Shown here: in pieces, positions 1 to 9,515 of the stretch | How the letters are laid out: each line of letters starts with the position of its first letter | How positions within the stretch are numbered: the first letter of the stretch is position 1 | Origin: Sphingomonas cremea | GTDB lineage: Bacteria; Pseudomonadota; Alphaproteobacteria; Sphingomonadales; Sphingomonadaceae | Length of the DNA stretch: 64,000 bases | Direction of reading: 5' to 3' | Assembly: GCF_021502585.1 (NCBI RefSeq) | Contig: NZ_JAKFGM010000001.1 | Coordinates: 868,001 to 932,000, forward strand | Position numbers and translations under genes: made by a program | Notes under the pieces: model-generated | Databases searched by the model: none | What the model saw: the letters and a program-made list of their open reading frames with translations, nothing else | Told to the model about the DNA's origin: nothing

Positions 1-1
1 C

Positions 2-1105
2 TTGATCCCGCTATTGGATGTCGGCGCGACCTATGAGGAACTGCGAGAGAAAATAGACCGCGCCGTACGTGAGGTGCTTGAATCCGGATGGTACATCGGC
101 GGACCTCCGGTCGAACGGTTCGAGGAGCAATATGCCCGCTATTGCGGCGCCAGCCACTGCATCGGCGTCGGGAATGGGCTTGAAGCATTGGCGCTGTCGC
201 TTCGCGCGCTCGATATCGGTCCGGGCGACGAGGTTATCGTTCCATCCAATACCTACATCGCAACGTGGCTTGCGGTGTCGATGGTTGGCGCAATCCCTGT
301 ACCGGTGGAGCCCGATGAAGCCACCCATTGCATCGATCCCGCAGGAATTTCCGAAGCAATAACCGAACTCACGCGGTGCATCATGCCGGTCCATCTTTAT
401 GGCCATCCCTGCGCCATGGACGAGATCATAAGCATCGCGCGAATCCATGGCCTGGTGGTGGTCGAGGATGCTGCACAGGCCCATGGCGCGGCGCTGGGCA
501 AGCGCAAGATCGGCAGCCACGGCGATGCCGTTGCCTGGAGTTTCTACCCCACCAAGAACCTGGGCGCCTTTGGCGATGCGGGTGCCGTTACGACCAACAG
601 GACGGACATCGCGGAAAGGCTGCGCCTGTTGCGCAACTATGGATCGAACGCCAAGAACGTCCATGAGGTCAAAGGCGTAAACAGTCGGCTGGACCCGATC
701 CAGGCGGCCATCCTGTCGGCCAAGCTCGAGTATCTCGACGAATGGCAGCAGCGCCGCCAGCGGGTCGCGAACCGCTATGCGGATCTATTTGCAGGATCCA
801 ATCGTGTTATTGCGCCAACCACTAGCACTGGCGTGCTACCGGCATGGCATCTCTACGTGATCCGGGTCGACAATCGGGACTTTGTGTCGGCGCGACTTGA
901 TCAACGTGGAATCGCCAGCATGCCGCACTATCCCACCCCGCCATTTCTTCAGCAGGCCTATGCGGAAATGAAGACCGAAGCTGGCCGCTGGCCACTAGCG
1001 ACGAGGCTCGCCGATACGGTGTTGTCGATCCCGATGGGCCCGCACATGAAACCGGGCGATATCGAGCAGGTGGCCGAAGCGGTGCTGCAAGCGGTAGAGG
1101 CATGA
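2..1105 (+). CDS. DegT/DnrJ/EryC1/StrS-type sugar aminotransferase, 5' end at window edge
   Basis: PLP-dependent aminotransferase of the DegT/DnrJ/EryC1/StrS family, which transfers an amino group to a nucleotide-linked keto sugar for surface polysaccharide. The N-terminus shows the family pattern (SGWYIGGPPVERFEEQYA, then GVGNGLEAL at about 56-64). EDAAQAHGA (155-163) and YPTKNLGAFGDAG (182-194) mark the cofactor site, with Lys185 the expected PLP lysine. About 367 residues is full family length, but the only visible start is a TTG at position 2, so the true start may lie just before the window. The stop overlaps the next methyltransferase start by 4 nt (ATGA). The sugar substrate cannot be told from sequence. 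Confidence 0.9.
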   Translation: MIPLLDVGATYEELREKIDRAVREVLESGWYIGGPPVERFEEQYARYCGASHCIGVGNGLEALALSLRALDIGPGDEVIVPSNTYIATWLAVSMVGAIPVPVEPDEATHCIDPAGISEAITELTRCIMPVHLYGHPCAMDEIISIARIHGLVVVEDAAQAHGAALGKRKIGSHGDAVAWSFYPTKNLGAFGDAGAVTTNRTDIAERLRLLRNYGSNAKNVHEVKGVNSRLDPIQAAILSAKLEYLDEWQQRRQRVANRYADLFAGSNRVIAPTTSTGVLPAWHLYVIRVDNRDFVSARLDQRGIASMPHYPTPPFLQQAYAEMKTEAGRWPLATRLADTVLSIPMGPHMKPGDIEQVAEAVLQAVEA

Positions 1106-1920
1106 CGGAGCAAACCGTTGCCCCTCGATCCTCGGCATTCGAGGCGCTTCGACTTGCCGAAATTCAAGATGCGATCATTCTTATGCGCAAGCATGGCCGA
1201 ACATCGGGCGACCTACTCGAAATCGGCGCCGGCACAGGCTGGCAGGCGCAAGCGCTGAGCCAGGCGGGATATCGGGTGGAGGCCATCGATCTTCCCGCCC
1301 ATTCGGCCAACAGCGGTCACGCACGCAACCGGAAGTGGCCGATCCGCGACTATGATGGGATGAACATCCCCTATGGCGACGCCAGCTTTGACATAATTTA
1401 CAGCTCAAACGTGCTGGAACACGTCGCCGACCTCGACGCGTTGACCAACGAGATGGAGCGGGTGCTTCGCCCTGACGGCATTGCGCTGCACCTATTGCCC
1501 AACCCTCAGTGGCGTATCTTATCCCTTGCTACCTACTATCCCGGCCAGGCCATCGATCTGCTGCGCTACCTAAGGAAGCGCGCATCTTCTGCCCGTGCAG
1601 CCCGAAAGGAGGTCGACCCGAAAACTCATCGGTCAGGCAGCACATCGCTGCCCGGTAAGGCATTGAAGCGGCTTGTGCCGCCTGCCCACGGATCAGTTGG
1701 CAACGCCTTCAGCGAGATAAGCCGCTTTTCCCGCAAAAGTTGGGATCGTTTTTTTCAACAACGCGGCTGGGAAATTATCGAATATCGCAACAATGGCTTG
1801 ATTGCGTCAGGGGACTATCTGCTGGGATCCCTGCTCGACATGGCGGCTCGGCGCCGAATTGGCGGGTTGGTCGGCGGGATCGCGCATGTGTATCTGCTTC
1901 GGCGGCAACGGAGCGACTGA
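1102..1920 (+). CDS. Class I SAM-dependent methyltransferase
   Basis: A 272-residue methyltransferase of the Methyltransf_11 type. SAM motif I is LLEIGAGTGW at 38-47, an acidic residue follows at AIDLP (61-65), and the post-motif region SSNVLEHV (101-108) is typical of this family. The C-terminal half, with a basic linker around 155-175, is less conserved. It is translationally coupled to the aminotransferase by an ATGA overlap, and its TGA directly abuts the ATG of the next methyltransferase. The context suggests methylation of a sugar or lipid-linked EPS intermediate, which is inference. The acceptor is unknown. Confidence 0.85.
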   Translation: MTEQTVAPRSSAFEALRLAEIQDAIILMRKHGRTSGDLLEIGAGTGWQAQALSQAGYRVEAIDLPAHSANSGHARNRKWPIRDYDGMNIPYGDASFDIIYSSNVLEHVADLDALTNEMERVLRPDGIALHLLPNPQWRILSLATYYPGQAIDLLRYLRKRASSARAARKEVDPKTHRSGSTSLPGKALKRLVPPAHGSVGNAFSEISRFSRKSWDRFFQQRGWEIIEYRNNGLIASGDYLLGSLLDMAARRRIGGLVGGIAHVYLLRRQRSD

Positions 1921-2556
1921 ATGAGCGCGTATTACGAACAAAATTATCGGTCTTTCCTTCCCGTCGACCGCCAAGCAGCGATCCTCGACATTGGCTGCGG
2001 CCGGGGCGATTTCGTGCGATACCTTCACAGTCTCGGCTACCGTAATATCACTGCGGTCGACATGGACGAGGACGTGATCGCCACGTTGCAGGGCTTCGAG
2101 GGAGTCACTGCGCGTCGGCAAGAAATCACCGATCAGTTGCCCGCCCAGCTGTCAGGCCCTTGGGACCTGATCGTCATCAGGCAGATGATTTACTACCTTG
2201 ACCGACGTCAGGCGCCTGTTTTCGTCCGCTCGCTTGCCGGCTCTCTCAATGCCGACGGCCGAGTGATAGTCGAGATATTCAACGGCGCGCTGCTTTCCAG
2301 TCGTTTCACCGAGCTGAAGGATCCCGCGATCCTCACCGCCTATACCGAACTGGGGCTTAGGCGATTGCTTGAATGGAATGGATTGAGTGTCGAGCGGCTG
2401 GTCGGTGCGCAATCGGGCGGAAGCTGGCTTTATCGCTTGCTTCAGTGGTTGGAGTTCCGGATTTATCGACTGCTTCTGATGCTGGAACGTGGACGCGACG
2501 ACGAATTGCCCAGTATCGGGCGAAAATCGATCATCGCCGTAGCCCGGCGCGGCTGA
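1921..2556 (+). CDS. Class I SAM-dependent methyltransferase
   Basis: A 211-residue methyltransferase. Motif I is ILDIGCGRGDF at 21-31, followed by AVDMDE (45-50), and WDLIVIRQMIYYL (81-93) corresponds to motif II. It is unlike its neighbour outside these motifs, so this is not a recent tandem duplication. The ATG starts directly after the TGA of the upstream gene and the stop lies 2 nt before the next glycosyltransferase, so all belong to one plus-strand operon. A methyl cap on a sugar or chain end is a reasonable guess for a polysaccharide cluster, but the substrate is unproven. Confidence 0.85.
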   Translation: MSAYYEQNYRSFLPVDRQAAILDIGCGRGDFVRYLHSLGYRNITAVDMDEDVIATLQGFEGVTARRQEITDQLPAQLSGPWDLIVIRQMIYYLDRRQAPVFVRSLAGSLNADGRVIVEIFNGALLSSRFTELKDPAILTAYTELGLRRLLEWNGLSVERLVGAQSGGSWLYRLLQWLEFRIYRLLLMLERGRDDELPSIGRKSIIAVARRG

Positions 2557-2558
2557 AC

Positions 2559-3695
2559 ATGCGGGTCCTGCACGTCTGGGACAATTATGCGCCAGGACTA
2601 TTTGATCAGAGCTTTGCTATTTGCCGCGAAGAAGGGCTCGTGGCGGCGCTGGTTTGCATGAATCTGATCGATGAGTCCGGTCCAACCGATATCCGCTTCC
2701 TTCGGCGCGTCGATCGAGCGGGTCCCTCCCGAAGCTTCGCGGCACGGATGCAAAGGCGCCTCCACCGCTTCATCGACGAACGCGCCTTTCGCCGGCTGGT
2801 TCGCAATGAAATCGCACGATTTCAACCTGATGCAATGCACATCCACTATGGCACAACAGGTGCGTTGCTGGCCCCCGATCCGGAAATCCTTCGGAAACCG
2901 TTTCTCGTGTCATTCTATGGGTTCGATATCTCCCAAAGCGTCCAGGATGCACGCACAAGTGCGGCGTATCGCCGGATGATGCATCACCGGCCGCTGGTCC
3001 ACATCCTTTGTAAGGAGGCGGCGCGGCGCGCAATCGGCATGGGCGCCCCACCCGCCAATATAGTCGATGCCAACCTGCCACTTCCGCTCGAACGCTACCC
3101 CTATGTCGGTACTGACGGCCCACTTCATCGCTGGCTGATCCCTGCCCGTTTCGTCGAAAAGAAGGGGCATGAAATTCTGTTCAAGGCATTTGCCTTGCAC
3201 CTTAAGCGCCATCCCGGCCATCTCCTCACATGTTGGGGCTATGGCGATGACGACAGGCTTCGCGGACTTGCCCAATCACTTGGCCTGGAATCGTCGGTCA
3301 GCGTTATCAACAATGAGGCCGGAGGTCCCTTCGACGCAGCCTATCTCGAACAACTCCGCCGACATGACGCGGTCCTCGCTCCCTCGATCCGCGCGACGCG
3401 TGGCGACGACGAGGGCGGCCCGGCGCTCACCGCGGTTCTAGCCCAGGTCGCCGGCAAGCCCGTGATTCTGTCCGACTTCCCCGGCAGCGAGCGATCGGTG
3501 ACCGACGGCGTCGAGGGATTGATCGTACCGCAAGGCGACGTTGAGGCCCTGGCCGCGGCGATGGACCGTCTGGCGGCCGATCCAAGGCTTGCCAGGATGA
3601 TGGGAGGCGCCGGCCGTGATCGAGCGGTACGCGAATTCAGCAGGAAGGCTTATCGCGACGCGTTGATCGGCTGGTATCAAAGGCTGGCTGCATGA
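2559..3695 (+). CDS. Glycosyltransferase, GT4-like (GT-B fold)
   Basis: A 378-residue glycosyltransferase. I chose the ATG at 2559 because MRVLHVWDNYAPG is a normal GT-B N-terminus; the reading frame is open further upstream but overlaps the methyltransferase. The C-terminal domain begins near LIPARFVEKKGHEILFKAF. DDEGGPALTAVLAQVAGKPV carries the glutamates that contact the donor nucleotide in GT4 enzymes. PQGDVEALAAAMDRLAADP, near the end, is also typical. It would act at the cytoplasmic membrane face on a lipid-linked EPS unit. It overlaps the flippase start by 4 nt. Donor and acceptor sugars cannot be inferred. Confidence 0.88.
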   Translation: MRVLHVWDNYAPGLFDQSFAICREEGLVAALVCMNLIDESGPTDIRFLRRVDRAGPSRSFAARMQRRLHRFIDERAFRRLVRNEIARFQPDAMHIHYGTTGALLAPDPEILRKPFLVSFYGFDISQSVQDARTSAAYRRMMHHRPLVHILCKEAARRAIGMGAPPANIVDANLPLPLERYPYVGTDGPLHRWLIPARFVEKKGHEILFKAFALHLKRHPGHLLTCWGYGDDDRLRGLAQSLGLESSVSVINNEAGGPFDAAYLEQLRRHDAVLAPSIRATRGDDEGGPALTAVLAQVAGKPVILSDFPGSERSVTDGVEGLIVPQGDVEALAAAMDRLAADPRLARMMGGAGRDRAVREFSRKAYRDALIGWYQRLAA

Positions 3696-5113
3696 CGCGA
3701 ACCGTCGGGTCTGCCGTAACCCGGGGTGGCCTGCTAAGTCTCACTCGCCTGCTCACCGGCATCGTTCGGGTCAAGGTAGTCGCTCTGGCGCTCGGGGCCG
3801 CAGGCGTAGGCGAATATGCGATCTTGCTCCAACTGTACCTGACCGGCGTTGCAGCCGTTTCGATGAGCCTGGCAGTCCCGATCATCAACCTTGGCCGGCC
3901 CAGGCTCGTTGCTAATCAGATCAATGAAGCAGGCAGTGTTGCCGGAACCTCGCTTGTGGTCGTTGGGGCCAATGCGCTTCTGCTGGCCCTGCTCGCGGCG
4001 GCATTTGGGGACACATTGCTCGCGCAGCTCGGCGTCGGCGGCGCCGCCCCGATCCTCGTCTGGCCGATCGTCGCGGCAATCGTCATCAGCGCCTGCTCGG
4101 GAGCCTTCTGGGAGGGCATCAGCTACCTATGCGACCGCTTCGACATCTACGTGCGGGTCGGGATGATTGGCGCAGTTGCCGACATGGTTTTGGTTGCCGG
4201 TGCCGCGGCCGCCTTTGGACTTCAGGGGGCGGTCATTGCGCTGCCAATCGGAACGGCGGTCATGTTCGGAGCCTATGCAATATCTATTGGCCGCGATCCG
4301 ACGGCGCGTGAGCTGCTCCGAAACCTGTCAGCCAAGGTCAGCCTATTGCCTCATTTGCTCTCCTACTCGGCGATGATGTTTTTGACCGTTGCGCTCACCA
4401 ACGCTGGATCAACCTTCCTCCGATCGCGGGTGCTTGTCGAAGCGGGCGCTACCGCAAACGGCTATCTGCAGGCTGTCACCAGCCTCTCGAGCTACCTGCT
4501 CGCCTTCGTCATGACCGGCTTTTGGGGGCATCTCCACGCGCGTGCTGCGGCCGAAGGAGATACGGCAGTGGCACGCCACGAATTGGCCAAGTCGCTTGAA
4601 CTCGGCCTGCTCATTTCGTTCACTGGCTGCGGCGCGGCAGCCGTGCTGGCGCCATTCCTCATTCCCCTATTCTATTCTCATGAGTTCCTAGGGGCGACCG
4701 ACCAGCTCATTTTCTACATACCTGGCGAATTTTGCTTCCAGCTGCTCTCGATGTTCACCGCCTACCAGCTGACCGTAAGCCTGAAGCGCAACTATCTGGC
4801 ATTCACACTCGGTTACATTACGCTGCTCGTCGTGGCAGGTGCCCTGCTGATTCCCATGACCGGCGGCACCGGCTATGTCGCCGCACACGTTGGCGCGTCG
4901 GTAGTGATGCTCGGTGCGGCCGGCCTGGTCAGCTGGCGCAGGGGCCAGATCAGCGGTAGATTTCTCTCGACAATCGGAATCTTGGTAGTGGCATTGAGTG
5001 CGGTTTGCTTAGGCCTGCTCCATGTCCGCCAATTCGGCAATTCGCCCGTCAACCTGCTTCCCGCGCTCGTGCCATTCGCGATCAGCGGATACCTTGTGCT
5101 GAAGCGGCTGTAG
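3692..5113 (+). CDS. Wzx-type polysaccharide flippase (oligosaccharide translocase)
   Basis: A 473-residue integral membrane protein with about 12-14 hydrophobic helices and few long loops. The opening SAVTRGGLLSLTRLLTGIVRV is typical of Wzx/RfbX translocases of the MATE/MOP superfamily, which flip lipid-linked repeat units to the periplasm. The family is recognised by topology, length and neighbourhood rather than by catalytic residues. It is coupled to the upstream glycosyltransferase by ATGA and ends the plus-strand operon. Its last 32 bp overlap tail-to-tail with the next, minus-strand glycosyltransferase. Confidence 0.85.
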   Translation: MTRTVGSAVTRGGLLSLTRLLTGIVRVKVVALALGAAGVGEYAILLQLYLTGVAAVSMSLAVPIINLGRPRLVANQINEAGSVAGTSLVVVGANALLLALLAAAFGDTLLAQLGVGGAAPILVWPIVAAIVISACSGAFWEGISYLCDRFDIYVRVGMIGAVADMVLVAGAAAAFGLQGAVIALPIGTAVMFGAYAISIGRDPTARELLRNLSAKVSLLPHLLSYSAMMFLTVALTNAGSTFLRSRVLVEAGATANGYLQAVTSLSSYLLAFVMTGFWGHLHARAAAEGDTAVARHELAKSLELGLLISFTGCGAAAVLAPFLIPLFYSHEFLGATDQLIFYIPGEFCFQLLSMFTAYQLTVSLKRNYLAFTLGYITLLVVAGALLIPMTGGTGYVAAHVGASVVMLGAAGLVSWRRGQISGRFLSTIGILVVALSAVCLGLLHVRQFGNSPVNLLPALVPFAISGYLVLKRL

Positions 5114-6203
5114 CGTGGGCGGATGGAGCCAAATCCCCCATTGCCGCCAACTTGAGAATTTCGACAAGCCGGGGCGCTTGGCTGGCGACTGAGAATTTTG
5201 CTTCGGCGATGCTGCGTCCAACGCTGCCAAGCCTAAATCGCATCGCGGGGTCGGAGATTAAGCGAGTCAACGCATCACGCCATTCCGGTTCGTCGGTCGC
5301 AAGGAAGCCATTTTCGCTTTCAATGACAATCTCTCGGTTGACTCCGACGGGAGATGCCACGACCGGCAGCCCGCAAGCCATATATTGAATGAGTTTGTAG
5401 CCGCTTTTTCCACGTTCGAATGGGCCATCGAAGAGGGGCATGATCCCGATGTCCATGCGTTGAACCTCGGCGACCTCGGTGGCTTCATTCCATTCGACTA
5501 GCTCAAGGCCGGGGAAGCGGTCGCGCTCCGCCGCTGGCCCCGCACCAACCACCCGGACGCAAACGTCCTGCTCTGCGCATAAATGTTGAAGCAGCGGAAG
5601 GAGCGGCCGGACGTTTGGCCATGTCGTCGGCGACCCGATCCAGCCAATAACAACTGGCCCTTTGCCCGGTTTCTGGACCAGGGGTTTGTAGACTGCGGTG
5701 TCGACCACGGTCGGAATGACGACGCTGTTTGAACAATAGCGGGCAGCATATTCGCGGAGATAGCCATTGCCGCAGCAACAAGCCGATGCTCGATCAAGCA
5801 GGCTTGCGAACTTCCCCCCAAGAAACCCACGAACCAACGGGCTCGCGCTGTCATCATATTGGTGGAAAAATGCATCATCGAGATCGTAGACAATCGGCCT
5901 TTGCCTACTGGAGAAAAAGCGCTCCAGGAAAGCCGGAAAATAGGGAAATAGGTCCGAATAGACCCACATGACGTCATAATAATCCGGACGGAAAAGCTGT
6001 CGCATGCGACGTGCGTAATGTCCGGCGATCCGCCATCGCGGATAAGGCTCTCCCCGCACTAAACTCTGCACATAATCGTCCGGTAGCAGCCAATGATAAT
6101 CCACCTCGATTCCAGCGCCGCTGAGGTGCGGAATATATTGTAGCAGGCGCTGCCTTGTACTGGCCGCCTGAGGGCCATAGCGAGCGAAGGCCAGCACGCG
6201 CAT
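5082..6203 (-). CDS. Glycosyltransferase, GT4-like
   Basis: A 373-residue glycosyltransferase. The start is taken at the ATG at 6203, giving MRVLAFARYGPQAASTRQRL. The frame is open further upstream, but that extension overlaps the next gene. Donor-domain motifs are VIGWIGSPTTWPNV and GKSGYKLIQYMACGLPVVA, where a lysine and a small-residue helix replace the usual EGxP form, as in many GT4 proteins that act on undecaprenyl-linked sugars. The upstream gene stops at 6203 in a TAATG junction, so the two are coupled. Its 3' end overlaps wzx in convergent orientation. Confidence 0.87.
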   Translation of the reverse strand: MRVLAFARYGPQAASTRQRLLQYIPHLSGAGIEVDYHWLLPDDYVQSLVRGEPYPRWRIAGHYARRMRQLFRPDYYDVMWVYSDLFPYFPAFLERFFSSRQRPIVYDLDDAFFHQYDDSASPLVRGFLGGKFASLLDRASACCCGNGYLREYAARYCSNSVVIPTVVDTAVYKPLVQKPGKGPVVIGWIGSPTTWPNVRPLLPLLQHLCAEQDVCVRVVGAGPAAERDRFPGLELVEWNEATEVAEVQRMDIGIMPLFDGPFERGKSGYKLIQYMACGLPVVASPVGVNREIVIESENGFLATDEPEWRDALTRLISDPAMRFRLGSVGRSIAEAKFSVASQAPRLVEILKLAAMGDLAPSAHATAASAQGIR

Positions 6204-7402
6204 TACCGCTGGCCTTCCAAAAGCTCTTGATAGGCCTCCGCGTAGCGGGCGGCCCCTCGTTCCAAAGTGAATAGCTCTAGGGCGACCTGCCTGCATCGCT
6301 CCTGAAGGCCCTGTTCGCGTGAGAGGCCTACGAGGCGGCCAATCCCTTCGCGCAGTGCAGGTTCGGATAAATCGCTTACCGCGACACCGACGCGACGGCC
6401 GTTGAGTATCGCGGCCATGTCCCCAACGCCCTCATTTCCAAGCACCGGCACGCCGCAGCCAAGATATTCGGCGAGCTTCGTCGGCGCACTGGCGATTTTC
6501 GAGTAAAGCGGTTTGATCAGCGCCATGCCCGCGCTCATCCGCCCAATCAGCCGAGGCATTTCGCGATGGTCGGCTGCAACAATCTCGATCGCAGAAAGGT
6601 CTATTCCAAGTGCGCTTGCGCTATCGAGGATATGTTCTTTTTCATCTCGGTTGACGACCAGCAATTGGGCGTCCGATTCCAGTTCCTTGAGGTAGTTGAA
6701 GCAGCGCAACATGTCATCGAGCTGGTACCATGTCCCTACCGACCCAACGTAACCTAGCACGAACGGATCGGACGCCGGGGGACGCTCGATGGTGAAGCGA
6801 TCCAGGTCGGCACAGGTTGGGATGACGGAAATCGGTGGTGCATTGTCTCGAAGATATTCGAAGCGCCGGATTTCCTCCTCCGATGCGTGGGTCAATGTGA
6901 TGACCCGGTCCGCCGCCTTTAAGAAGCGGCGCTCCAATGACTTGGATGTTCTATAGAGCCATCCGTTCGCCGGCCACAGGCCTCCGTCAACCCGTTCATC
7001 CGCCCATAGCCCGCGCATGTCGAACAGGAATTTGGCGCCTGAAGCTCGTTTGACTCCCAACGCGATGAGCGCTGCGACGTAACTGCGCGCATGGACTATG
7101 TTCAGCTTATGGCGCCACGCCAACGCGATCGCTAGCGCCGTCCCCACGGCGACGTCATAAGCGGTCGCTAGTGCGGTCGGGCTCTTATGGTAGCGCAGCG
7201 GGTGCCATCGAATTCCCGCCTCTGAAATTCGGCGCGCCGTTGAGACACGCCGCACGCTATCGCGCCAATCCCGCGTCTTTTCATAGCTAATCAGGTGAAT
7301 TTGCCGCCCGCTAGCAAGCCTTTCCAGGTAAGCGAGCACCTGTGACTGGCCGAGTGGCTCCAACATGCCGTCATAACTGATGTACAAGATGCCTGGGGTC
7401 AC
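6203..7402 (-). CDS. Glycosyltransferase, GT4-like
   Basis: A 399-residue glycosyltransferase. The GTG at 7402 is preferred because it forms a 4-nt GTGA overlap with the upstream rmlD stop and gives the family-like start VTPGILYISYDGMLEPLGQS. An extension to 7450 exists but runs into rmlD. LGYVGSVGTWY opens the donor domain and KLAEYLGCGVPVLGN is the donor-binding segment. The order on this strand is rmlD, this gene, then another glycosyltransferase, all overlapping, which suggests one translation unit. Its specificity is unknown. Confidence 0.86.
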   Translation of the reverse strand: MTPGILYISYDGMLEPLGQSQVLAYLERLASGRQIHLISYEKTRDWRDSVRRVSTARRISEAGIRWHPLRYHKSPTALATAYDVAVGTALAIALAWRHKLNIVHARSYVAALIALGVKRASGAKFLFDMRGLWADERVDGGLWPANGWLYRTSKSLERRFLKAADRVITLTHASEEEIRRFEYLRDNAPPISVIPTCADLDRFTIERPPASDPFVLGYVGSVGTWYQLDDMLRCFNYLKELESDAQLLVVNRDEKEHILDSASALGIDLSAIEIVAADHREMPRLIGRMSAGMALIKPLYSKIASAPTKLAEYLGCGVPVLGNEGVGDMAAILNGRRVGVAVSDLSEPALREGIGRLVGLSREQGLQERCRQVALELFTLERGAARYAEAYQELLEGQR

Positions 7403-8262
7403 CGCGCAGCTGCCAGTCGCTGGACGACTTCGGCTACCGAGTTCCGCCATTCTGGAAGCCGGATTCCGAAATCGCGTTCAAACTTGCTGCAGTCGAGGAT
7501 TGAAATTCGTGGGCGCTTGGCCCTGCCCGGCCAATCATCGCTTTCGATCGGCTCGACCTTGGCAACATGCAGGCCGAGGCGGTTTCGGACGGCCATCACT
7601 TCGCATGCCAGTTCATATCGACTTGCTTCGCCGGAGCCGGCGAGATGGTAAGTCGATCCTTGCCCATCCCAGCGATCGAGCAAGGCGATCAGCGCATCCG
7701 ACAGATCCATGGCTGACGTTGGGCTGCCGCGCTGATCCGCGACGACGCTCAATTCGCCTCGGGATTCTGCTGCCTCGTATATCGACTTTACGAAGTTGCG
7801 ACCGAAGTGGCTGTAGATCCATGCAGTACGCAGGATCATATGCTTCGGGTTGGCAGCGCTTACCTGCTCCTCTCCCTCCAGCTTCGATCGCCCATAAACC
7901 CCAAGCGGCGCGGTCCGCGCGTCCTCGATCAATGCGCCCGTCACCGAGCCGTCGAAGACGTAATCGGTCGAAAGGTGAATGACAGGTATGTCCAACGCCC
8001 GCGCAGCAGAGGCGATCTCTCCAGCTGCCTCGGCATTGATCCGGAATGCCCGGCCGGGTTCCACTTCCGCTCCGTCGACATCGGTATATGCGGCGGCGTT
8101 GATTACGATGTGCGGCCCGAATTGGCGGATGGCAGCGTCGGCCGATCCAGGGCATTCCAGGTCAAGCTCAGGCCGCCCCAGCGCGATCAATTCAAGCTTG
8201 GAGGCGCGTTCGGCAAGGCTGCGGGCGAGTTGCCCGCTCCTTCCCATCACCATCACCCTCAT
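7399..8262 (-). CDS. rmlD: dTDP-4-dehydrorhamnose reductase-like (RmlD family)
   Basis: A 287-residue extended short-chain dehydrogenase. The nucleotide loop is GRSGQLARS (7-15). LSTDYVFDG (97-105) carries the catalytic Ser/Thr and VYGRSKLEGE (122-131) the Tyr123-x3-Lys127 pair. The whole pattern is that of RmlD, which reduces dTDP-4-keto-L-rhamnose to dTDP-L-rhamnose. rmlA, rmlB and rmlC are not in the window, so either they lie elsewhere or the substrate is a related 4-keto sugar. A 125-bp gap separates it from the EpsG-like gene upstream; no convincing gene was seen there. Confidence 0.88.
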   Translation of the reverse strand: MRVMVMGRSGQLARSLAERASKLELIALGRPELDLECPGSADAAIRQFGPHIVINAAAYTDVDGAEVEPGRAFRINAEAAGEIASAARALDIPVIHLSTDYVFDGSVTGALIEDARTAPLGVYGRSKLEGEEQVSAANPKHMILRTAWIYSHFGRNFVKSIYEAAESRGELSVVADQRGSPTSAMDLSDALIALLDRWDGQGSTYHLAGSGEASRYELACEVMAVRNRLGLHVAKVEPIESDDWPGRAKRPRISILDCSKFERDFGIRLPEWRNSVAEVVQRLAAAR

Positions 8263-8387
8263 GCCGGCGACCCGATACCTTTCACTTGAACGCTCCGTCA
8301 GTCAGCCGGGACGATTGCGCTCGCCTGCCGGAAATGGACACTAGTCCGCGCCAAGGCGCTGCCGCAACCCAAGCGGCCCCCTGAGCT

Positions 8388-9437
8388 TCACCCGAGCAGG
8401 CCCGGGTAAATTTTATATGGCACCCAATATTGCGCGTGAGCGGCAAAGTTCAGCCAGGTGAACATCACCGCCATCGCGTAAAATACGATCACCGCCCGAC
8501 CCGCCTGATGGTTCTTGAACAGAAAGGAGACGCGGGGCAGCACCGCGATCTGGAGCGGTATAAGATAAAGGGAAAGACGATCGACGGCGGTCGACGATGC
8601 CAGGACAATCAAAAGCACTGGCATCAACAATGACGCCAGTGAGAAATATTGCCAAACGCCTGCTTCGCCCTCGTCGAACCGGAGCCGTCGGCGGAACAGC
8701 AGGAAAATAACCGCTGGAACCAGGTTCATCGTGACCCGGATCGCCGCTCCCTGGGACGAATATTCGGACTCGATGTAGTTACGGACAAATCCTTCGACCG
8801 AATCCGCGAGGAAAAGGTCGTAGAAAAGGTAACAGCTGGCAATGCCGGCAAGCGCATTGAGGAACTTGTTTCGCTGCCCGGCGAAGATCACCAAAGGCAG
8901 GACGACGACCGCGGTTTTGTGGAACAGTGCCGCCGCTGCGACATAGAGGGCGAAGCGGGCTATCGACGCTCCCCGCTTTAGAGCGGCGAGCCCGCCCATC
9001 AATATGCCGATTGCGACTGCCTGGCGGGTGTAACCCATAGCGACGACGACGATCAGGTAAGGCATGGCAACAACGAAAGCGAGCCACGGGTCGGGTTGCG
9101 CTCGGACGAACCGATAGAGGCCCCAGGTAAAGATCAGGGCGCAAATGAGGTTCAGCGCCCAGATCTCGGCACCCGTCTGCCTGACGCACCAGCTCACCAG
9201 TTGGTAGCCGGGGTCGCCAATAGCCAGGACACGGCCAAGGTCGGCCAAGCCGGCATATGAGTAGAGGAATTTGTAAGTCCGCCAGTCGGCGCCAACCTCG
9301 TAGCGAAGGCCGATTGCCATCCAAATTAGGACAGCCCCAACTAGCAGGGCCGTCGGTGCGGGCTGGCGGGTGGTCCCGCCGCGTCGCAGCAGGGCCCCGG
9401 AGGCAAAAAAGGCGAACAACAGCCAGTAGACAAGCAA
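8388..9437 (-). CDS. EpsG-family membrane protein, putative EPS polymerase
   Basis: A 349-residue polytopic membrane protein with about ten hydrophobic segments. GLRYEVGADWRTYKFLY, after the second helix, is characteristic of the EpsG family, and GDPGYQLVSWCVRQTG follows, with MGYTRQAVAIGI further on. EpsG proteins act in polysaccharide chain assembly and are often treated as Wzy-type polymerases. No ATG or GTG is available at the N-terminus. The TTG at 9437 is used because GGAGG lies about 9 nt upstream and the first helix begins there. It is downstream of the lasso-B2-like gene on the same strand. A second polymerase/ligase-like protein lies at 14875-16227. Confidence 0.8.
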   Translation of the reverse strand: MLVYWLLFAFFASGALLRRGGTTRQPAPTALLVGAVLIWMAIGLRYEVGADWRTYKFLYSYAGLADLGRVLAIGDPGYQLVSWCVRQTGAEIWALNLICALIFTWGLYRFVRAQPDPWLAFVVAMPYLIVVVAMGYTRQAVAIGILMGGLAALKRGASIARFALYVAAAALFHKTAVVVLPLVIFAGQRNKFLNALAGIASCYLFYDLFLADSVEGFVRNYIESEYSSQGAAIRVTMNLVPAVIFLLFRRRLRFDEGEAGVWQYFSLASLLMPVLLIVLASSTAVDRLSLYLIPLQIAVLPRVSFLFKNHQAGRAVIVFYAMAVMFTWLNFAAHAQYWVPYKIYPGLLG

Positions 9438-9515
9438 AGAACGCCACCTCCAGCACGGCCGGAGCCGGGAACCAAAAACTCTAGGAGCGACGCAATCGTG
9501 CGTCCAGCGTGGTGG

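Noticed and set aside
8263-8387. Short minus-strand frame starting at the EpsG stop (16 codons, GPLGLRQRLGAD-like)
   Set aside because: Considered as a lasso precursor, but there is no leader and no Asp or Glu at ring positions 7-9 after a Gly.
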